DNA of 64,000 nt from Sphingomonas bacterium (GCF_028289855.1 NZ_JAQGKZ010000055.1:1-64000); one strand, 5' to 3'; counted from the first letter of the stretch, positions 10,018 through 16,740 are shown. The notes: generated by a model from the letters alone, not told the origin. Translations and numbers: made by a program.

Positions 10018-10051
10018 AGCTCCATCGTGATATAGAAAAGGACTTCCACGA

Positions 10052-10645
10052 ATGTTTATGTATTTTGAAAACCGCGGCCGTGGCTGCCATCCCGGGATGC
10101 GTCAGGGCATGCATCGCGGCTGGGGCCAACACGCCCGCCATTGGGGCGGCCGCGGTGAACGCGGGCCGCGCGGCGAAGGCCGTTCGCGGCGAATGTTCGA
10201 CGGCGGCGAGCTTCGGCTCGTGCTGCTCAAGTTGATCGCCAACGAACCACGCCACGGCTATGACCTGATCCGCCAGATCGAGGAACTGACCGGCGGCGCT
10301 TACGCTCCGAGTCCCGGCGTGGTCTATCCGACCATCACGTTGCTCGACGACATGGGGCTGATCGCGCAGCAGCAGAGCGAGGGCGCCAAGAAGGCGTTCG
10401 CGATCACCGACGCCGGCACCGCCGAGCTCGACGCCAACAAGGAGCTGGTCGACACGCTGTTCGCCCGCCTGGCCGCGCTGGGCGCGGAGCGGCAGAAGAC
10501 CGACGTGAAGTCGGTGCGCCGCGCGATGGGCAATCTGCGCGAAGTGCTGATCAACCGGCTCAGCGCGGGCGATTTCGACGAGAACACGCTGCACGATGTC
10601 GTCGCGCTGATCGACGAGGTCGCGCAGAAGATCGAGCGGCTGTAA
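10052..10645 (+). CDS. PadR-family regulator resembling YqjI/NfeR
   Basis: 197 aa. The first 48 residues are rich in Gly, Arg and His with one Cys, a possible metal-binding extension. The winged helix follows: FDGGELRLVLLKLIANEP, RHGYDLIRQIEELTGG and YAPSPGVVYPTITLLDD. This stretch closely resembles E. coli YqjI, a nickel/iron-responsive repressor that also has a His-rich N-terminus. The C-terminal helices would form the dimer arm. A ribosome site AAGGA precedes the ATG. The usual YqjI partner, the ferric reductase YqjH, is absent; DUF2218 follows instead. Metal sensing is inferred from resemblance. Confidence 0.88.
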   Translation: MFMYFENRGRGCHPGMRQGMHRGWGQHARHWGGRGERGPRGEGRSRRMFDGGELRLVLLKLIANEPRHGYDLIRQIEELTGGAYAPSPGVVYPTITLLDDMGLIAQQQSEGAKKAFAITDAGTAELDANKELVDTLFARLAALGAERQKTDVKSVRRAMGNLREVLINRLSAGDFDENTLHDVVALIDEVAQKIERL

Positions 10646-10732
10646 CCGTGGGCGGCACCAGCCGTCTCGCCATTCTCCGCCGGCGGCTCGGTCTCGACGA
10701 CCCGGCCGCCGGCGCCTCATCGAAAGACTCCC

Positions 10733-11047
10733 ATGACCATTTCCGCGACCGCCAGGGTGCCGACCGCGAGCGCCAGCAAATATCTCCAACAGCTGTGCAA
10801 GCATTGGCAGCACAATCTGACCGTTGAGTTCGCCACCGATCACGGCACGGTCATATTCCCGAAGGATGCGCGCGGTGCCGACTGGCCGGGCGAGGGACTG
10901 GTGACGTTCGATGCTGGCCCATCCGCGCTCGACGTGCGGATCGACGCCAGCGTCGAAGCCCAACTCGAAGGTCTGAAAGGCGCCGTCGCCCGTCACTTAG
11001 ACCGCTTCGCTTTCCGCGAAGCGCCGCTCACGTTCGATTGGCGCTAG
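10733..11047 (+). CDS. DUF2218-family protein
   Basis: 104-aa soluble protein matching the DUF2218 pattern: an N-terminal TARVPTASASKYLQQLCKHW, then a beta-rich middle (GTVIFP), then a C-terminal HLDRFAFREAPLTFDW. I recall DUF2218 genes occurring near siderophore-interacting/ferric reductase genes and PadR regulators, which fits the gene upstream and suggests a metal-homeostasis task. The 87-bp gap to padR contains no obvious terminator. The stop codon shares the tetranucleotide CTAG with the convergent sufE-like gene. Confidence 0.82.
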   Translation: MTISATARVPTASASKYLQQLCKHWQHNLTVEFATDHGTVIFPKDARGADWPGEGLVTFDAGPSALDVRIDASVEAQLEGLKGAVARHLDRFAFREAPLTFDWR

Positions 11048-11448
11048 GCGTACCGCTGCGCCGTCGCGCGGATCAGCGCGATCATGTTGGGGATGCCCTG
11101 CGTGCGGTTCGAGCTGAGCTGGTTCTTCAGATCGAACGGCGCGAGGGCAGCGTCCACGTCGGTTGCCAGGATGTCCGTCGGCGATCGGTCCTGCACCGTC
11201 GCCAGCACCAGCGCGATAATGCCCTTTGTAATCGCGGCGTTGCTGTCGGCGAGGAAGTGGAGCGTGCCGTCGGCCCGCACCGTGGGATAGACCCACACCG
11301 ACGCTGAGCAGCCGCGGACAAGGGTGGTGTCGGTCTTAAGCGGCTCGGGCATGTCCTCGAGCCCGCGGCCCAGGTCGATCAACAGGCGATAGCGATCGTC
11401 GGCGTCGAGGAACTCGAATTCGTCTTGCAGATCGGCGAGGCTGGGCAT
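11044..11448 (-). CDS. sufE: SufE-family sulfur acceptor protein
   Basis: 134 aa. SufE accepts persulfide sulfur from a cysteine desulfurase for Fe-S cluster assembly. The key C47 lies in LVRGCSASVWV. LADLQDEFEFL at the N-terminus and QLSSNRTQGIPNMIALIR at the end are classic family segments. The start at 11446-11448 is chosen because the open frame upstream enters the repeat at 11491-11590. No suf operon is adjacent, so it may serve the desulfurase elsewhere. It is convergent with DUF2218 with a 4-nt stop overlap. Confidence 0.95.
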   Translation of the reverse strand: MPSLADLQDEFEFLDADDRYRLLIDLGRGLEDMPEPLKTDTTLVRGCSASVWVYPTVRADGTLHFLADSNAAITKGIIALVLATVQDRSPTDILATDVDAALAPFDLKNQLSSNRTQGIPNMIALIRATAQRYA

Positions 11449-11490
11449 GCTCGACGCTATAGCGTGGCGTCGCCGGTTGGTAACCCGGCG

Positions 11491-11590
11491 TCGTGCTGAA
11501 CTTGTTTCAGCATCCATGCGATCCGATCAATCCCAAGCGGACGGCTACAGGCTGAGCGCGCGCATGGATGCTGAAACGAGTTCAGCATGA
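11491..11590. repeat. Large imperfect inverted repeat (REP/BIME-like)
   Basis: An arm at 11491-11520 (GTGCTGAACTTGTTTCAGCA inside it) is mirrored at 11561-11590 (ATGCTGAAACGAGTTCAGCA inside it) around a roughly 40-nt centre, filling most of the gap between sufE and the last psp gene. Such elements with the CTGAA-TTTCAG core are commonly dispersed in sphingomonad intergenic regions. It could act as a transcription barrier between two converging or tandem units. No second copy was noticed in this window. Confidence 0.75.
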
Positions 11591-11600
11591 CGGGTGGATG

Positions 11601-11864
11601 CTACAGATCCACCCCCGACGCGATCGCCTCGAGCTTGCGGATGCGTTCCTTCAAATCCGCGATCTCAATCCGCGCGCTGGCGTTGGGCAGCGTCGGGCCG
11701 TCGGTGTGGCCGTGGTCGGCGAACGTGGTCAGCTCGCGTTCCTTGAGGCTCAGCCAGCCGCGCCAGCCGGCGAGGCCCGCGAGGCAAACCATGCCCAGTC
11801 CGGCCAGGCTCGCGCCCGCCATGGTGAAGTAAAGGTTGGGGTCGGTCATGACAGACGTCTCCAT
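11601..11864 (-). CDS. Psp-operon small membrane protein, distal member (87 aa)
   Basis: One hydrophobic helix (about residues 11-31) followed by a charged coil ending LKERIRKLEAIASGVDL, the same layout as the PspB-like proteins upstream but with a shortened coil lacking the EID-LR ending. The start may be METSVM (11864) or the second Met at 11849. It is the last gene of the array before the inverted repeat. No function is known. The coil resemblance and operon position make a Psp-associated role likely, but this is inference. Confidence 0.68.
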   Translation of the reverse strand: METSVMTDPNLYFTMAGASLAGLGMVCLAGLAGWRGWLSLKERELTTFADHGHTDGPTLPNASARIEIADLKERIRKLEAIASGVDL

Positions 11865-11880
11865 GCTAATAGGCGACCGG

Positions 11881-12147
11881 TCAGCGGTCGGTGTTGCGCA
11901 GCTGCTCGATCTCGCGGTCGAGGGTGCTGCTGGTGTTGGTGTCGGTGATTACGCGTTCGAGCACCGCGATGCGTTCCTTGAGGCCACGAATGTCCTCGCG
12001 CAGCTGCTTGTTCTCGGTCGCCGTCGCATCGTCGCGCAGGCTGTAATCGTTGCCGTGCTTGTCGCGGCCGACGCCGTACCTGGCGCGCAGAATGCCGCCC
12101 ACGGTGACGATCAGAACGATGCCGATGACCATTTCGAAGGGGTTCAT
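11881..12147 (-). CDS. PspB-like small membrane protein (88 aa)
   Basis: N-terminal transmembrane helix (residues 5-21, MVIGIVLIVTVGGIL), then a juxtamembrane RARYG motif shared with the neighbours, then a coiled coil with LKERIAVLERVITDT and a final LDREIEQLRNTD. PspB itself is a single-pass protein with a cytoplasmic coil that binds PspA. The shared plan suggests paralogy. It lies 16 bp downstream of the next gene's start region and continues the same transcript. Confidence 0.74.
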   Translation of the reverse strand: MNPFEMVIGIVLIVTVGGILRARYGVGRDKHGNDYSLRDDATATENKQLREDIRGLKERIAVLERVITDTNTSSTLDREIEQLRNTDR

Positions 12148-12173
12148 GGGGAGGCTCCCTCAGCTTCGGTTTG

Positions 12174-12299
12174 TTATTCGGCCGGCTGGATCTGCGCTTC
12201 GCGCATCGCGCGGCGGCGCGGACGATCGACCCGCTCGGTCAGCCAGACCGCGATGCCCGTGGGGATCGCGATGACGGCGATGAAGATAATCAGTCCCAT
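12174..12299 (-). CDS. 41-aa single-helix peptide in the psp array
   Basis: Short ORF starting MGLIIFIAVIAIPTGIAVWL and ending in an Arg-rich tail (RVDRPRRRAMREAQIQPAE). It consists of one membrane helix plus a basic segment with no coil, so it is like a PspB-type protein stripped of its coil domain. It lies between two PspB-like genes (11-26 bp gaps) on the same strand. Its size makes the call less secure, but the hydrophobic composition and tight spacing argue that it is real. Confidence 0.6.
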   Translation of the reverse strand: MGLIIFIAVIAIPTGIAVWLTERVDRPRRRAMREAQIQPAE

Positions 12300-12310
12300 T
12301 GTTACGTCCT

Positions 12311-12586
12311 TCAATTGAGCGGCGCGGGGTCGTCGCGCAGCTTTTCGATTTCTTCGGCGACATCGATGCCGCGGTCGGTGACGATGCGTTCGAGAACGCG
12401 CATCCGTTGTTCCAGCCGTTCGGTCTGGGCCGCATATTGCGCGGCCTTTTCGGCGACCTTGTCGGCCTGGAGCTCGAGCTGGCGCTGGCGATAGGCGAAC
12501 CAGGGCTTCACGAAGACGCCGCCGATAATCGCCAGCAGGCCGCACGAGATGCCGAGAACCGGAATGAGTAGAACGTTGATCATCAA
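12311..12586 (-). CDS. PspB-like small membrane protein (91 aa)
   Basis: Transmembrane helix at residues 5-27, then a long charged coil beginning RQRQLELQADKVAEKAAQYA, with the array's hallmark LEQRMRVLERIVTDRG and terminal VAEEIEKLRDDP. Unlike its neighbours it lacks the RA-[KR]-HG juxtamembrane motif and has a longer coil. It is separated by 8 bp from the gene upstream. The function is unassigned; the predicted role is as a membrane-anchored coiled-coil partner in the Psp response. Confidence 0.74.
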   Translation of the reverse strand: MMINVLLIPVLGISCGLLAIIGGVFVKPWFAYRQRQLELQADKVAEKAAQYAAQTERLEQRMRVLERIVTDRGIDVAEEIEKLRDDPAPLN

Positions 12587-12594
12587 ATTCCCTT

Positions 12595-12909
12595 TCAGTC
12601 GCGGCTGCGCAGTTCGTCGATTTCGCGGCTGACGCGCTCGGCGGGATCGGTGGCGATCCGTTCGAGCACGCGCAGGCGCTCCTCGAGCCGTCCGATCTGG
12701 CCGACCAGCTTCTCGTTTTCACTCGAAAGCAGTTCGACCTTGCGCTCCGCTTCCATGTCGCTGGCGACGAAGCCGTTGCGGCGGTTATTGCGGCGCGTGG
12801 AGCGGTCCTCCAGCGGCAATCCGTGCTTGGCGCGGATCGACATCTTGATGATCCCACCGAAGATGCCCATCGCGATGATCGCCAGGACGAAAAGTTGACC
12901 GTCGTGCAT
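12595..12909 (-). CDS. PspB-like small membrane protein (104 aa)
   Basis: Helix at residues 5-22, then SIRAKHGLPLEDRST, then a coil with ENEKLVGQIGRLEERLRVLERI and the ending ATDPAERVSREIDELR. The RA-KHG-PLE motif and the TDPAER coil tail are shared almost word for word with the 94-aa protein at 12934, and the DNA of the tails is nearly identical, so the pair arose by duplication. It sits 24 bp from that gene in the same transcript. Confidence 0.77.
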   Translation of the reverse strand: MHDGQLFVLAIIAMGIFGGIIKMSIRAKHGLPLEDRSTRRNNRRNGFVASDMEAERKVELLSSENEKLVGQIGRLEERLRVLERIATDPAERVSREIDELRSRD

Positions 12910-12933
12910 TTATTTTCTCCCTAATCCAGTCGG

Positions 12934-13218
12934 TCAGCGCAGCGCGTCGATTTCGCGGGCGGTGCGCTCGGCGGGATCGGTGGCGATCCGTTCGAGTACC
13001 GCGAGCCGCGCTTCGAGCCGCGTAATCTGGCCGGCCTGGCGTTCGTTCTCATTGGTCAGCAATTCGACCTGGCGCTTGGCGCCGACTTCATCGCTGCCCT
13101 CCGGCTCTTCGAGCGGGTAACCGTGCCTGGCGCGGACCCAGGTATTCGCGACCCAGGCGACCGGCCCAATGGTCACCGCGGCGATCGGAATAAGAATCCC
13201 AAGTTCTGACATGCTCAT
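12934..13218 (-). CDS. PspB-like small membrane protein (94 aa)
   Basis: Helix at residues 7-27, juxtamembrane WVRARHGYPLEEPEG, then a coil ending RLEARLAVLERI and ATDPAERTAREIDALR. This is the closest paralogue of the 104-aa protein. Lying directly after pspC (22-bp gap), it is the first member of the array beyond the canonical pspABC. Its coil tail also resembles the C-terminal tail of PspC itself. Confidence 0.78.
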   Translation of the reverse strand: MSMSELGILIPIAAVTIGPVAWVANTWVRARHGYPLEEPEGSDEVGAKRQVELLTNENERQAGQITRLEARLAVLERIATDPAERTAREIDALR

Positions 13219-13240
13219 CGTGAACCTCCCGTTCAGCCGC

Positions 13241-13618
13241 TCAGCGCAGGCTGTCGATTTCGTCGGCCAGCCGGCTGTTGCGGCTGGTATAGAGCGTCTC
13301 GATATCGGCGAGCCGGCGATCGAGATCGCGGAACTTGGAGCGGACCTCGGCGGTCGAGCGCGACGGATTGGTGCGCACGCCCTGCCAGAACTTCGCGTCC
13401 TCGGCGTCCTCGTACAGGCCGAACGGCTTGTGGGGGGCGACCCAGGCGGTGATGAAGTAGGCGGGGATGACCCAACCCGAGGTGATCAGCGCCAGGACCA
13501 CGGTGCCGACGCGAACCATCGTCACATCGATACCGGTGTACTCGGCGATCCCCGCGCAGACCCCAAGGAACTTCTTGTTCTGCTTGTCGAGGTAGAATTT
13601 GGTGCGGCTGGCGGACAT
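13241..13618 (-). CDS. pspC: Phage shock protein C (PspC)
   Basis: 125-aa inner-membrane protein that with PspB relieves PspA inhibition of PspF under envelope stress. The PspC domain is clear: KFYLDKQNKKFLGVCAGIAEY, then TGIDVTMVRVGTVVLALI and a second hydrophobic stretch. The start ATG at 13616-13618 is 1 nt from the pspB stop. Oddly, the cytoplasmic C-terminus ends in a coil, LDRRLADIETLYTS followed by RLADEIDSLR, the same tail style as the PspB-like array, suggesting that they co-assemble. Confidence 0.93.
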   Translation of the reverse strand: MSASRTKFYLDKQNKKFLGVCAGIAEYTGIDVTMVRVGTVVLALITSGWVIPAYFITAWVAPHKPFGLYEDAEDAKFWQGVRTNPSRSTAEVRSKFRDLDRRLADIETLYTSRNSRLADEIDSLR

Positions 13619-13619
13619 T

Positions 13620-13892
13620 TCAGTTCCTCCGGGTGGTAGGGAATTCGGCCGGGTCGGCGGCGAGCGGCATGCTCGACTTCCAGTCCGGGTGGTCGGCGGC
13701 AACGATGCGTTCGACCGTGGAAACGCGATCTTCGAGGCGGCGCGCGAGCGAGTAGAGCTCGTCGAGCAGCTTTTCGTCCTCGTTCGTGATCTTCGGCGCT
13801 TGCTTCCATTTCGTGACGTAGTGGAAGATCAGCCAAGGGAGGCCGATGAACAGCATCCCGACGATCAGGACGGGCAACAGAAACTCGTCCAT
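13620..13892 (-). CDS. pspB: Phage shock protein B (PspB)
   Basis: 90 aa. Single N-terminal helix LPVLIVGMLFIGLPWLIFHY, then the PspB coil LARRLEDRVSTVERI followed by VAADHPDWKSS, which matches the conserved DAEHPNWR ending of E. coli PspB. A 15-residue extension follows. It is 3 nt after pspA and 1 nt before pspC, the canonical order pspA-B-C. It is the true PspB; the genes further on are paralogues. Confidence 0.93.
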   Translation of the reverse strand: MDEFLLPVLIVGMLFIGLPWLIFHYVTKWKQAPKITNEDEKLLDELYSLARRLEDRVSTVERIVAADHPDWKSSMPLAADPAEFPTTRRN

Positions 13893-13895
13893 GGC

Positions 13896-14564
13896 TTACG
13901 ATCCCTTCTTGATACGCGCCTTGAGCGCTTCGAGTTCGGCATCGACCTTTTCGGATGCCTTCAACTCGGCCATTTCCTCCTCCAGCGTCTTGGGCATGCT
14001 GCCCAATCCGGCGGCTTCGGCGCGGCCCTCGGCCAGGTCGACCTGACGCTCCATCACGTCGAAGCGCGAGAAGGCGTCCTGCGTGCGGCCGGCCGAATAG
14101 ACTTCGCGGATGCGGAAGCGGTTGTGCGCGGTTTCGAGCCGGGTTGAGATCGACGACTGGCGGTTGCGCGCCTCGTTCAGCTTCTTCTGCAGCTTGGCGA
14201 TATCCTCTTCGGATGCGCGCAACGCATCGTCGAGCACGGTGATCTGGCCGGTCAGTTCGGCGGCCATGTTGGTCGCCTTCTGCCGCTCGACCAGGGCCGC
14301 TTTGGCCAGGTCCTCGCGATCCTTCGACAGCGCCAGTTCGGCCTTCTCGGTCCAGCTTTCCTCGAGCTGGGTGAGCTTGCCGATATGGCGCCGCATCTCC
14401 TTCTGGTCGGCGATGGTGCGCGCGGCGGAGGCGCGAACCTCGACCAGCGTTTCTTCCATCTCCAGGATGATCATGCGGATCATCTTCGCCGGGTCTTCAG
14501 CCTTGTCGAGCAAGTCGGTGAAGTTGGCGGCGATGATGTCGCGGGTTCGCGAAAAAATGCCCAT
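13896..14564 (-). CDS. pspA: Phage shock protein A (PspA)
   Basis: 222-aa ESCRT-III-like coiled-coil protein that binds PspF to hold it inactive and, under stress, binds and protects the inner membrane. It starts MGIFSRTRDIIAANFTDLLD, the membrane-binding amphipathic helix, then EDPAKMIRMIILEMEETLVE and helices containing QKEMRRHI and NRFRIREVYS. The ATG at 14562-14564 is preceded by GAGGAG. It lies downstream of a 52-aa ORF under the sigma-54 promoter at 14865-14880. Confidence 0.96.
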   Translation of the reverse strand: MGIFSRTRDIIAANFTDLLDKAEDPAKMIRMIILEMEETLVEVRASAARTIADQKEMRRHIGKLTQLEESWTEKAELALSKDREDLAKAALVERQKATNMAAELTGQITVLDDALRASEEDIAKLQKKLNEARNRQSSISTRLETAHNRFRIREVYSAGRTQDAFSRFDVMERQVDLAEGRAEAAGLGSMPKTLEEEMAELKASEKVDAELEALKARIKKGS

Positions 14565-14652
14565 GTTGGTGTTACTCCTCGGAAATCTACGCTTTACTCG
14601 GTGGGGATGCCGGGGCGGGCAGCAAGGGGGAAACCCGCCCCGGCAGTGGCCA

Positions 14653-14811
14653 TCACGCCCGGGGGGCGGCGGCAACCTGATGGGTTTGAGCGGCAGTCTG
14701 CGCTTGGGCCAGGCCGGGGCCGAGCGCCGCCATCATCAGCGACGACCCGCACACCAAGGTGCTGACGACCACCACGACCGTGCGGCCCAGACCATTCGAA
14801 AACTTGTCCAT
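14653..14811 (-). CDS. 52-aa exported peptide leading the psp operon
   Basis: Starts MDKFSNGLGRTVVVVVSTLV, has a hydrophobic core to about residue 33, then GPGLAQAQTAAQTHQ with an A-Q-A signal-peptidase-like site and a short Ala/Gln/His tail. The ribosome site GGGAG stands 7 nt before the ATG. It is the first coding sequence after the sigma-54 promoter (predicted start near 14854) and lies 88 bp before pspA. Not recognised. It may be a membrane-anchored or secreted sensor, or a leader controlling pspA expression. Confidence 0.66.
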   Translation of the reverse strand: MDKFSNGLGRTVVVVVSTLVCGSSLMMAALGPGLAQAQTAAQTHQVAAAPRA

Positions 14812-14864
14812 TGTCTTACTCCCTAGAATTTCGTTGCGCCGTCGGGCGGCGTTGCCAAGGTGAT

Positions 14865-14880
14865 TGCAGCTAGCGTGCCA
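14865..14880 (-). promoter_or_regulatory. Sigma-54 promoter for the psp operon
   Basis: Read on the minus strand: TGGCACGCTAGCTGCA. This matches the -24/-12 consensus TGGCACG-N4-TTGCA at all core positions but one, with the exact 12-nt spacing between GG and GC. Transcription would begin near 14854, about 40 nt before the 52-aa ORF. PspF, the enhancer-binding activator, is encoded divergently next door, which is the expected partnership. Confidence 0.85.
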
Positions 14881-14889
14881 ATTGCGGAA

Positions 14890-14934
14890 AACGGCGGAAA
14901 TCCGCCGTTCCTGGCCCAATTTCGGATTGGCCAG
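14890..14934. promoter_or_regulatory. Inverted repeats upstream of the sigma-54 promoter (PspF site candidates)
   Basis: A perfect 9-bp inverted repeat (AACGGCGGA, two bases, TCCGCCGTT) spans 14890-14909. An imperfect one, CTGGCCCAAT with ATTGGCCAG, spans 14911-14934. They lie upstream of the predicted psp start and between it and pspF, so they could serve both activation of psp and autoregulation of pspF. They sit at about -36 to -80, closer than the E. coli sites, so the assignment is tentative. Confidence 0.5.
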
Positions 14935-14987
14935 CGGCTTTTCGCTTGCCAACGGTTGGGAAAATACACCAAGTGTTGGGAATGGTA

Positions 14988-16004
14988 ATGGAGCGCACGT
15001 CCCAGGTTATCGGTCAGTCGGGTCCGTTCCTCGATGCGCTCGAGCGCGCGAGCCGCGCCGCCGCGCTCGACCGTCCCGTATTGGTGATCGGCGAGCGCGG
15101 TACCGGCAAGGAACTGGTCGCCGAACGCCTCCACCGCCTGAGCCCGCGCTGGGACCACCCGCTGATCATCATGAATTGCGCGGCGCTGCCCGAGACGCTG
15201 ATCGAGGCCGAACTGTTCGGGCACGAGGCTGGGGCGTTCACCGGCGCGACGCGCGCGCGGCCGGGGCGGTTCGAGGAAGCCGACGGCGGGACGCTGTTCC
15301 TCGACGAACTCGGCACGCTGTCGATGGCGGCGCAGGAGCGGCTTCTACGCGCGGTCGAATATGGCGAGGTGACGCGGATCGGCTCGTCGCACCCGGTGCG
15401 GGTCGATGTCCGCATCGTCGCCGCGACCAACGAGAATCTGCCCGACAAGGTCGAGCGCAATCAGTTTCGCGCCGACCTGCTCGACCGGTTGAGCTTCGAG
15501 GTGGTCACCTTGCCCCCTCTTCGCGCGCGGCCCGGCGACGTCGGGGTGCTCGCCGACCATTTCGGGCGGCGGATGGCGGCGGAGATGGCGCGCGATTGGG
15601 AAGGGTTCGCGCCCGAGGCGATCGACGCGCTGATCGATTACCAATGGCCGGGCAACGTCCGCGAGTTGCGCAACGTCGTCGAACGCGCGGTGTATCGTTG
15701 GGAGCAACCGGGGCCGATCGCGCTGATCGAATTCGACCCGTTCCAGTCGCCGCATCGCCCAGGGGCGAGCGATGCGCCGCAAGCGCCCGCGCCGGCGCCC
15801 ATCACGCCGACGCCATCGGTCGGCCCGGGCGACGCCGAGCCCGCCGATTTCAAGTCGCGCGTGGCGCGCTTCGAACGCGACGTGCTGGCCAAGGCGCTCG
15901 CCGCCAACCGCTTCAACCAGCGCCACACCGCCGATGCGCTGGGCCTGAGCTACGACCAGCTCCGCCATGCGCTGCGCCGCCACGATCTGCTGCCCGGCGG
16001 GTGA
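14988..16004 (+). CDS. pspF: PspF, sigma-54 enhancer-binding activator of the psp operon
   Basis: 338 aa. AAA+ domain with Walker A GERGTGKE (residues 35-42), the sigma-54 contact loop GAFTGA (82-87), Walker B GGTLFLDEL, and a C-terminal Fis-type helix-turn-helix (RHTADALGLSYDQLRHAL). There is no N-terminal receiver domain, as in true PspF, where PspA provides inhibition. The ATG at 14988 aligns with E. coli PspF; in-frame codons upstream run into the intergenic palindromes. A Pro/Ala linker (APAPAPITPTPS) joins the two domains. Confidence 0.95.
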   Translation: MERTSQVIGQSGPFLDALERASRAAALDRPVLVIGERGTGKELVAERLHRLSPRWDHPLIIMNCAALPETLIEAELFGHEAGAFTGATRARPGRFEEADGGTLFLDELGTLSMAAQERLLRAVEYGEVTRIGSSHPVRVDVRIVAATNENLPDKVERNQFRADLLDRLSFEVVTLPPLRARPGDVGVLADHFGRRMAAEMARDWEGFAPEAIDALIDYQWPGNVRELRNVVERAVYRWEQPGPIALIEFDPFQSPHRPGASDAPQAPAPAPITPTPSVGPGDAEPADFKSRVARFERDVLAKALAANRFNQRHTADALGLSYDQLRHALRRHDLLPGG

Positions 16005-16069
16005 CCGAAATATCCTATACGCCGACCGTCCGCCCATCGCATTGAAAGGGCCGTTTTGATCGGGGTGGG

Positions 16070-16570
16070 GTGACGGCGATGATGATCGGTTTGGTCGCGT
16101 TGATGGGTTTGGCGATGGGCGCGATGCCCGCGGACGGCCCGGTGAAGAAATATGACGGGGGCTGGGACCTCTACAAGAACGACGACAATTGCGCGCTGCT
16201 GCGCTCCTACGCCGGCGATACCACGCTGCGCATCGCCTATTTCCCCAAGGAAGACACCGCGCGCGTCGCGGTGATCGACGGTGCGCTGAAGGGCGTGATC
16301 GATGGCGGCGACTATCAGTTTCAGCTCTATTTTCTGAACGGCGATGCGATCGACAAGGGGTGGGGGACGATCAAGCTGAAGGGGGTGAAATATCCCGACC
16401 TCGGCTCCGGCTACAAGTTTGCCGTCAGCGGCAAGACCTTCCTCGCCGACATGGGCAAGAACAAGCTGATGGGCATCATGGACGGCGACAAGGTCGTCGA
16501 AAGCCTGAAGCTCGATTCGCTGTCGGACGCGTTGGTCGGGCTGGAGGCTTGTTCTCTGGGCGTCAGTTAA
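16070..16570 (+). CDS. Predicted secreted protein of unknown function (166 aa)
   Basis: Begins with a hydrophobic signal-like stretch (MMIGLVALMGLAMGAMPADG), then a mature part that starts VKKYDGGWDLYKNDDNCALL and looks beta-rich, with FYNL-free repeats of charged strands and a C-terminal Cys (LEACSLGV) that could pair with the earlier Cys in NDDNCALL. The start may be the GTG at 16070 or the ATGs at 16079/16082. No family was recognised. A weak GC hairpin followed by a T-rich run (16614-16633) may terminate it. Confidence 0.7.
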   Translation: MTAMMIGLVALMGLAMGAMPADGPVKKYDGGWDLYKNDDNCALLRSYAGDTTLRIAYFPKEDTARVAVIDGALKGVIDGGDYQFQLYFLNGDAIDKGWGTIKLKGVKYPDLGSGYKFAVSGKTFLADMGKNKLMGIMDGDKVVESLKLDSLSDALVGLEACSLGVS

Positions 16571-16740
16571 GCGCAGCGTCGAAGGGGGAAGAAGGCGTCG
16601 TTCGCGGGGAGGCGGGCGGCGCCCTTTCTTTTTGGCCGAGGCGATGGAATCGCTTGCGCAACGACTATGACGGACCCATTTGCAGGGCGTCGGCGTTTGC
16701 ACTGCGAACCCTGAACCCGTCTCTTTGAAGGAGAAGCCCG

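Noticed and set aside
16614-16633. Terminator after the secreted 166-aa protein
   Set aside because: The stem is only 4 bp (GGGC/GCCC) although followed by T-rich sequence, so it is mentioned but not called.
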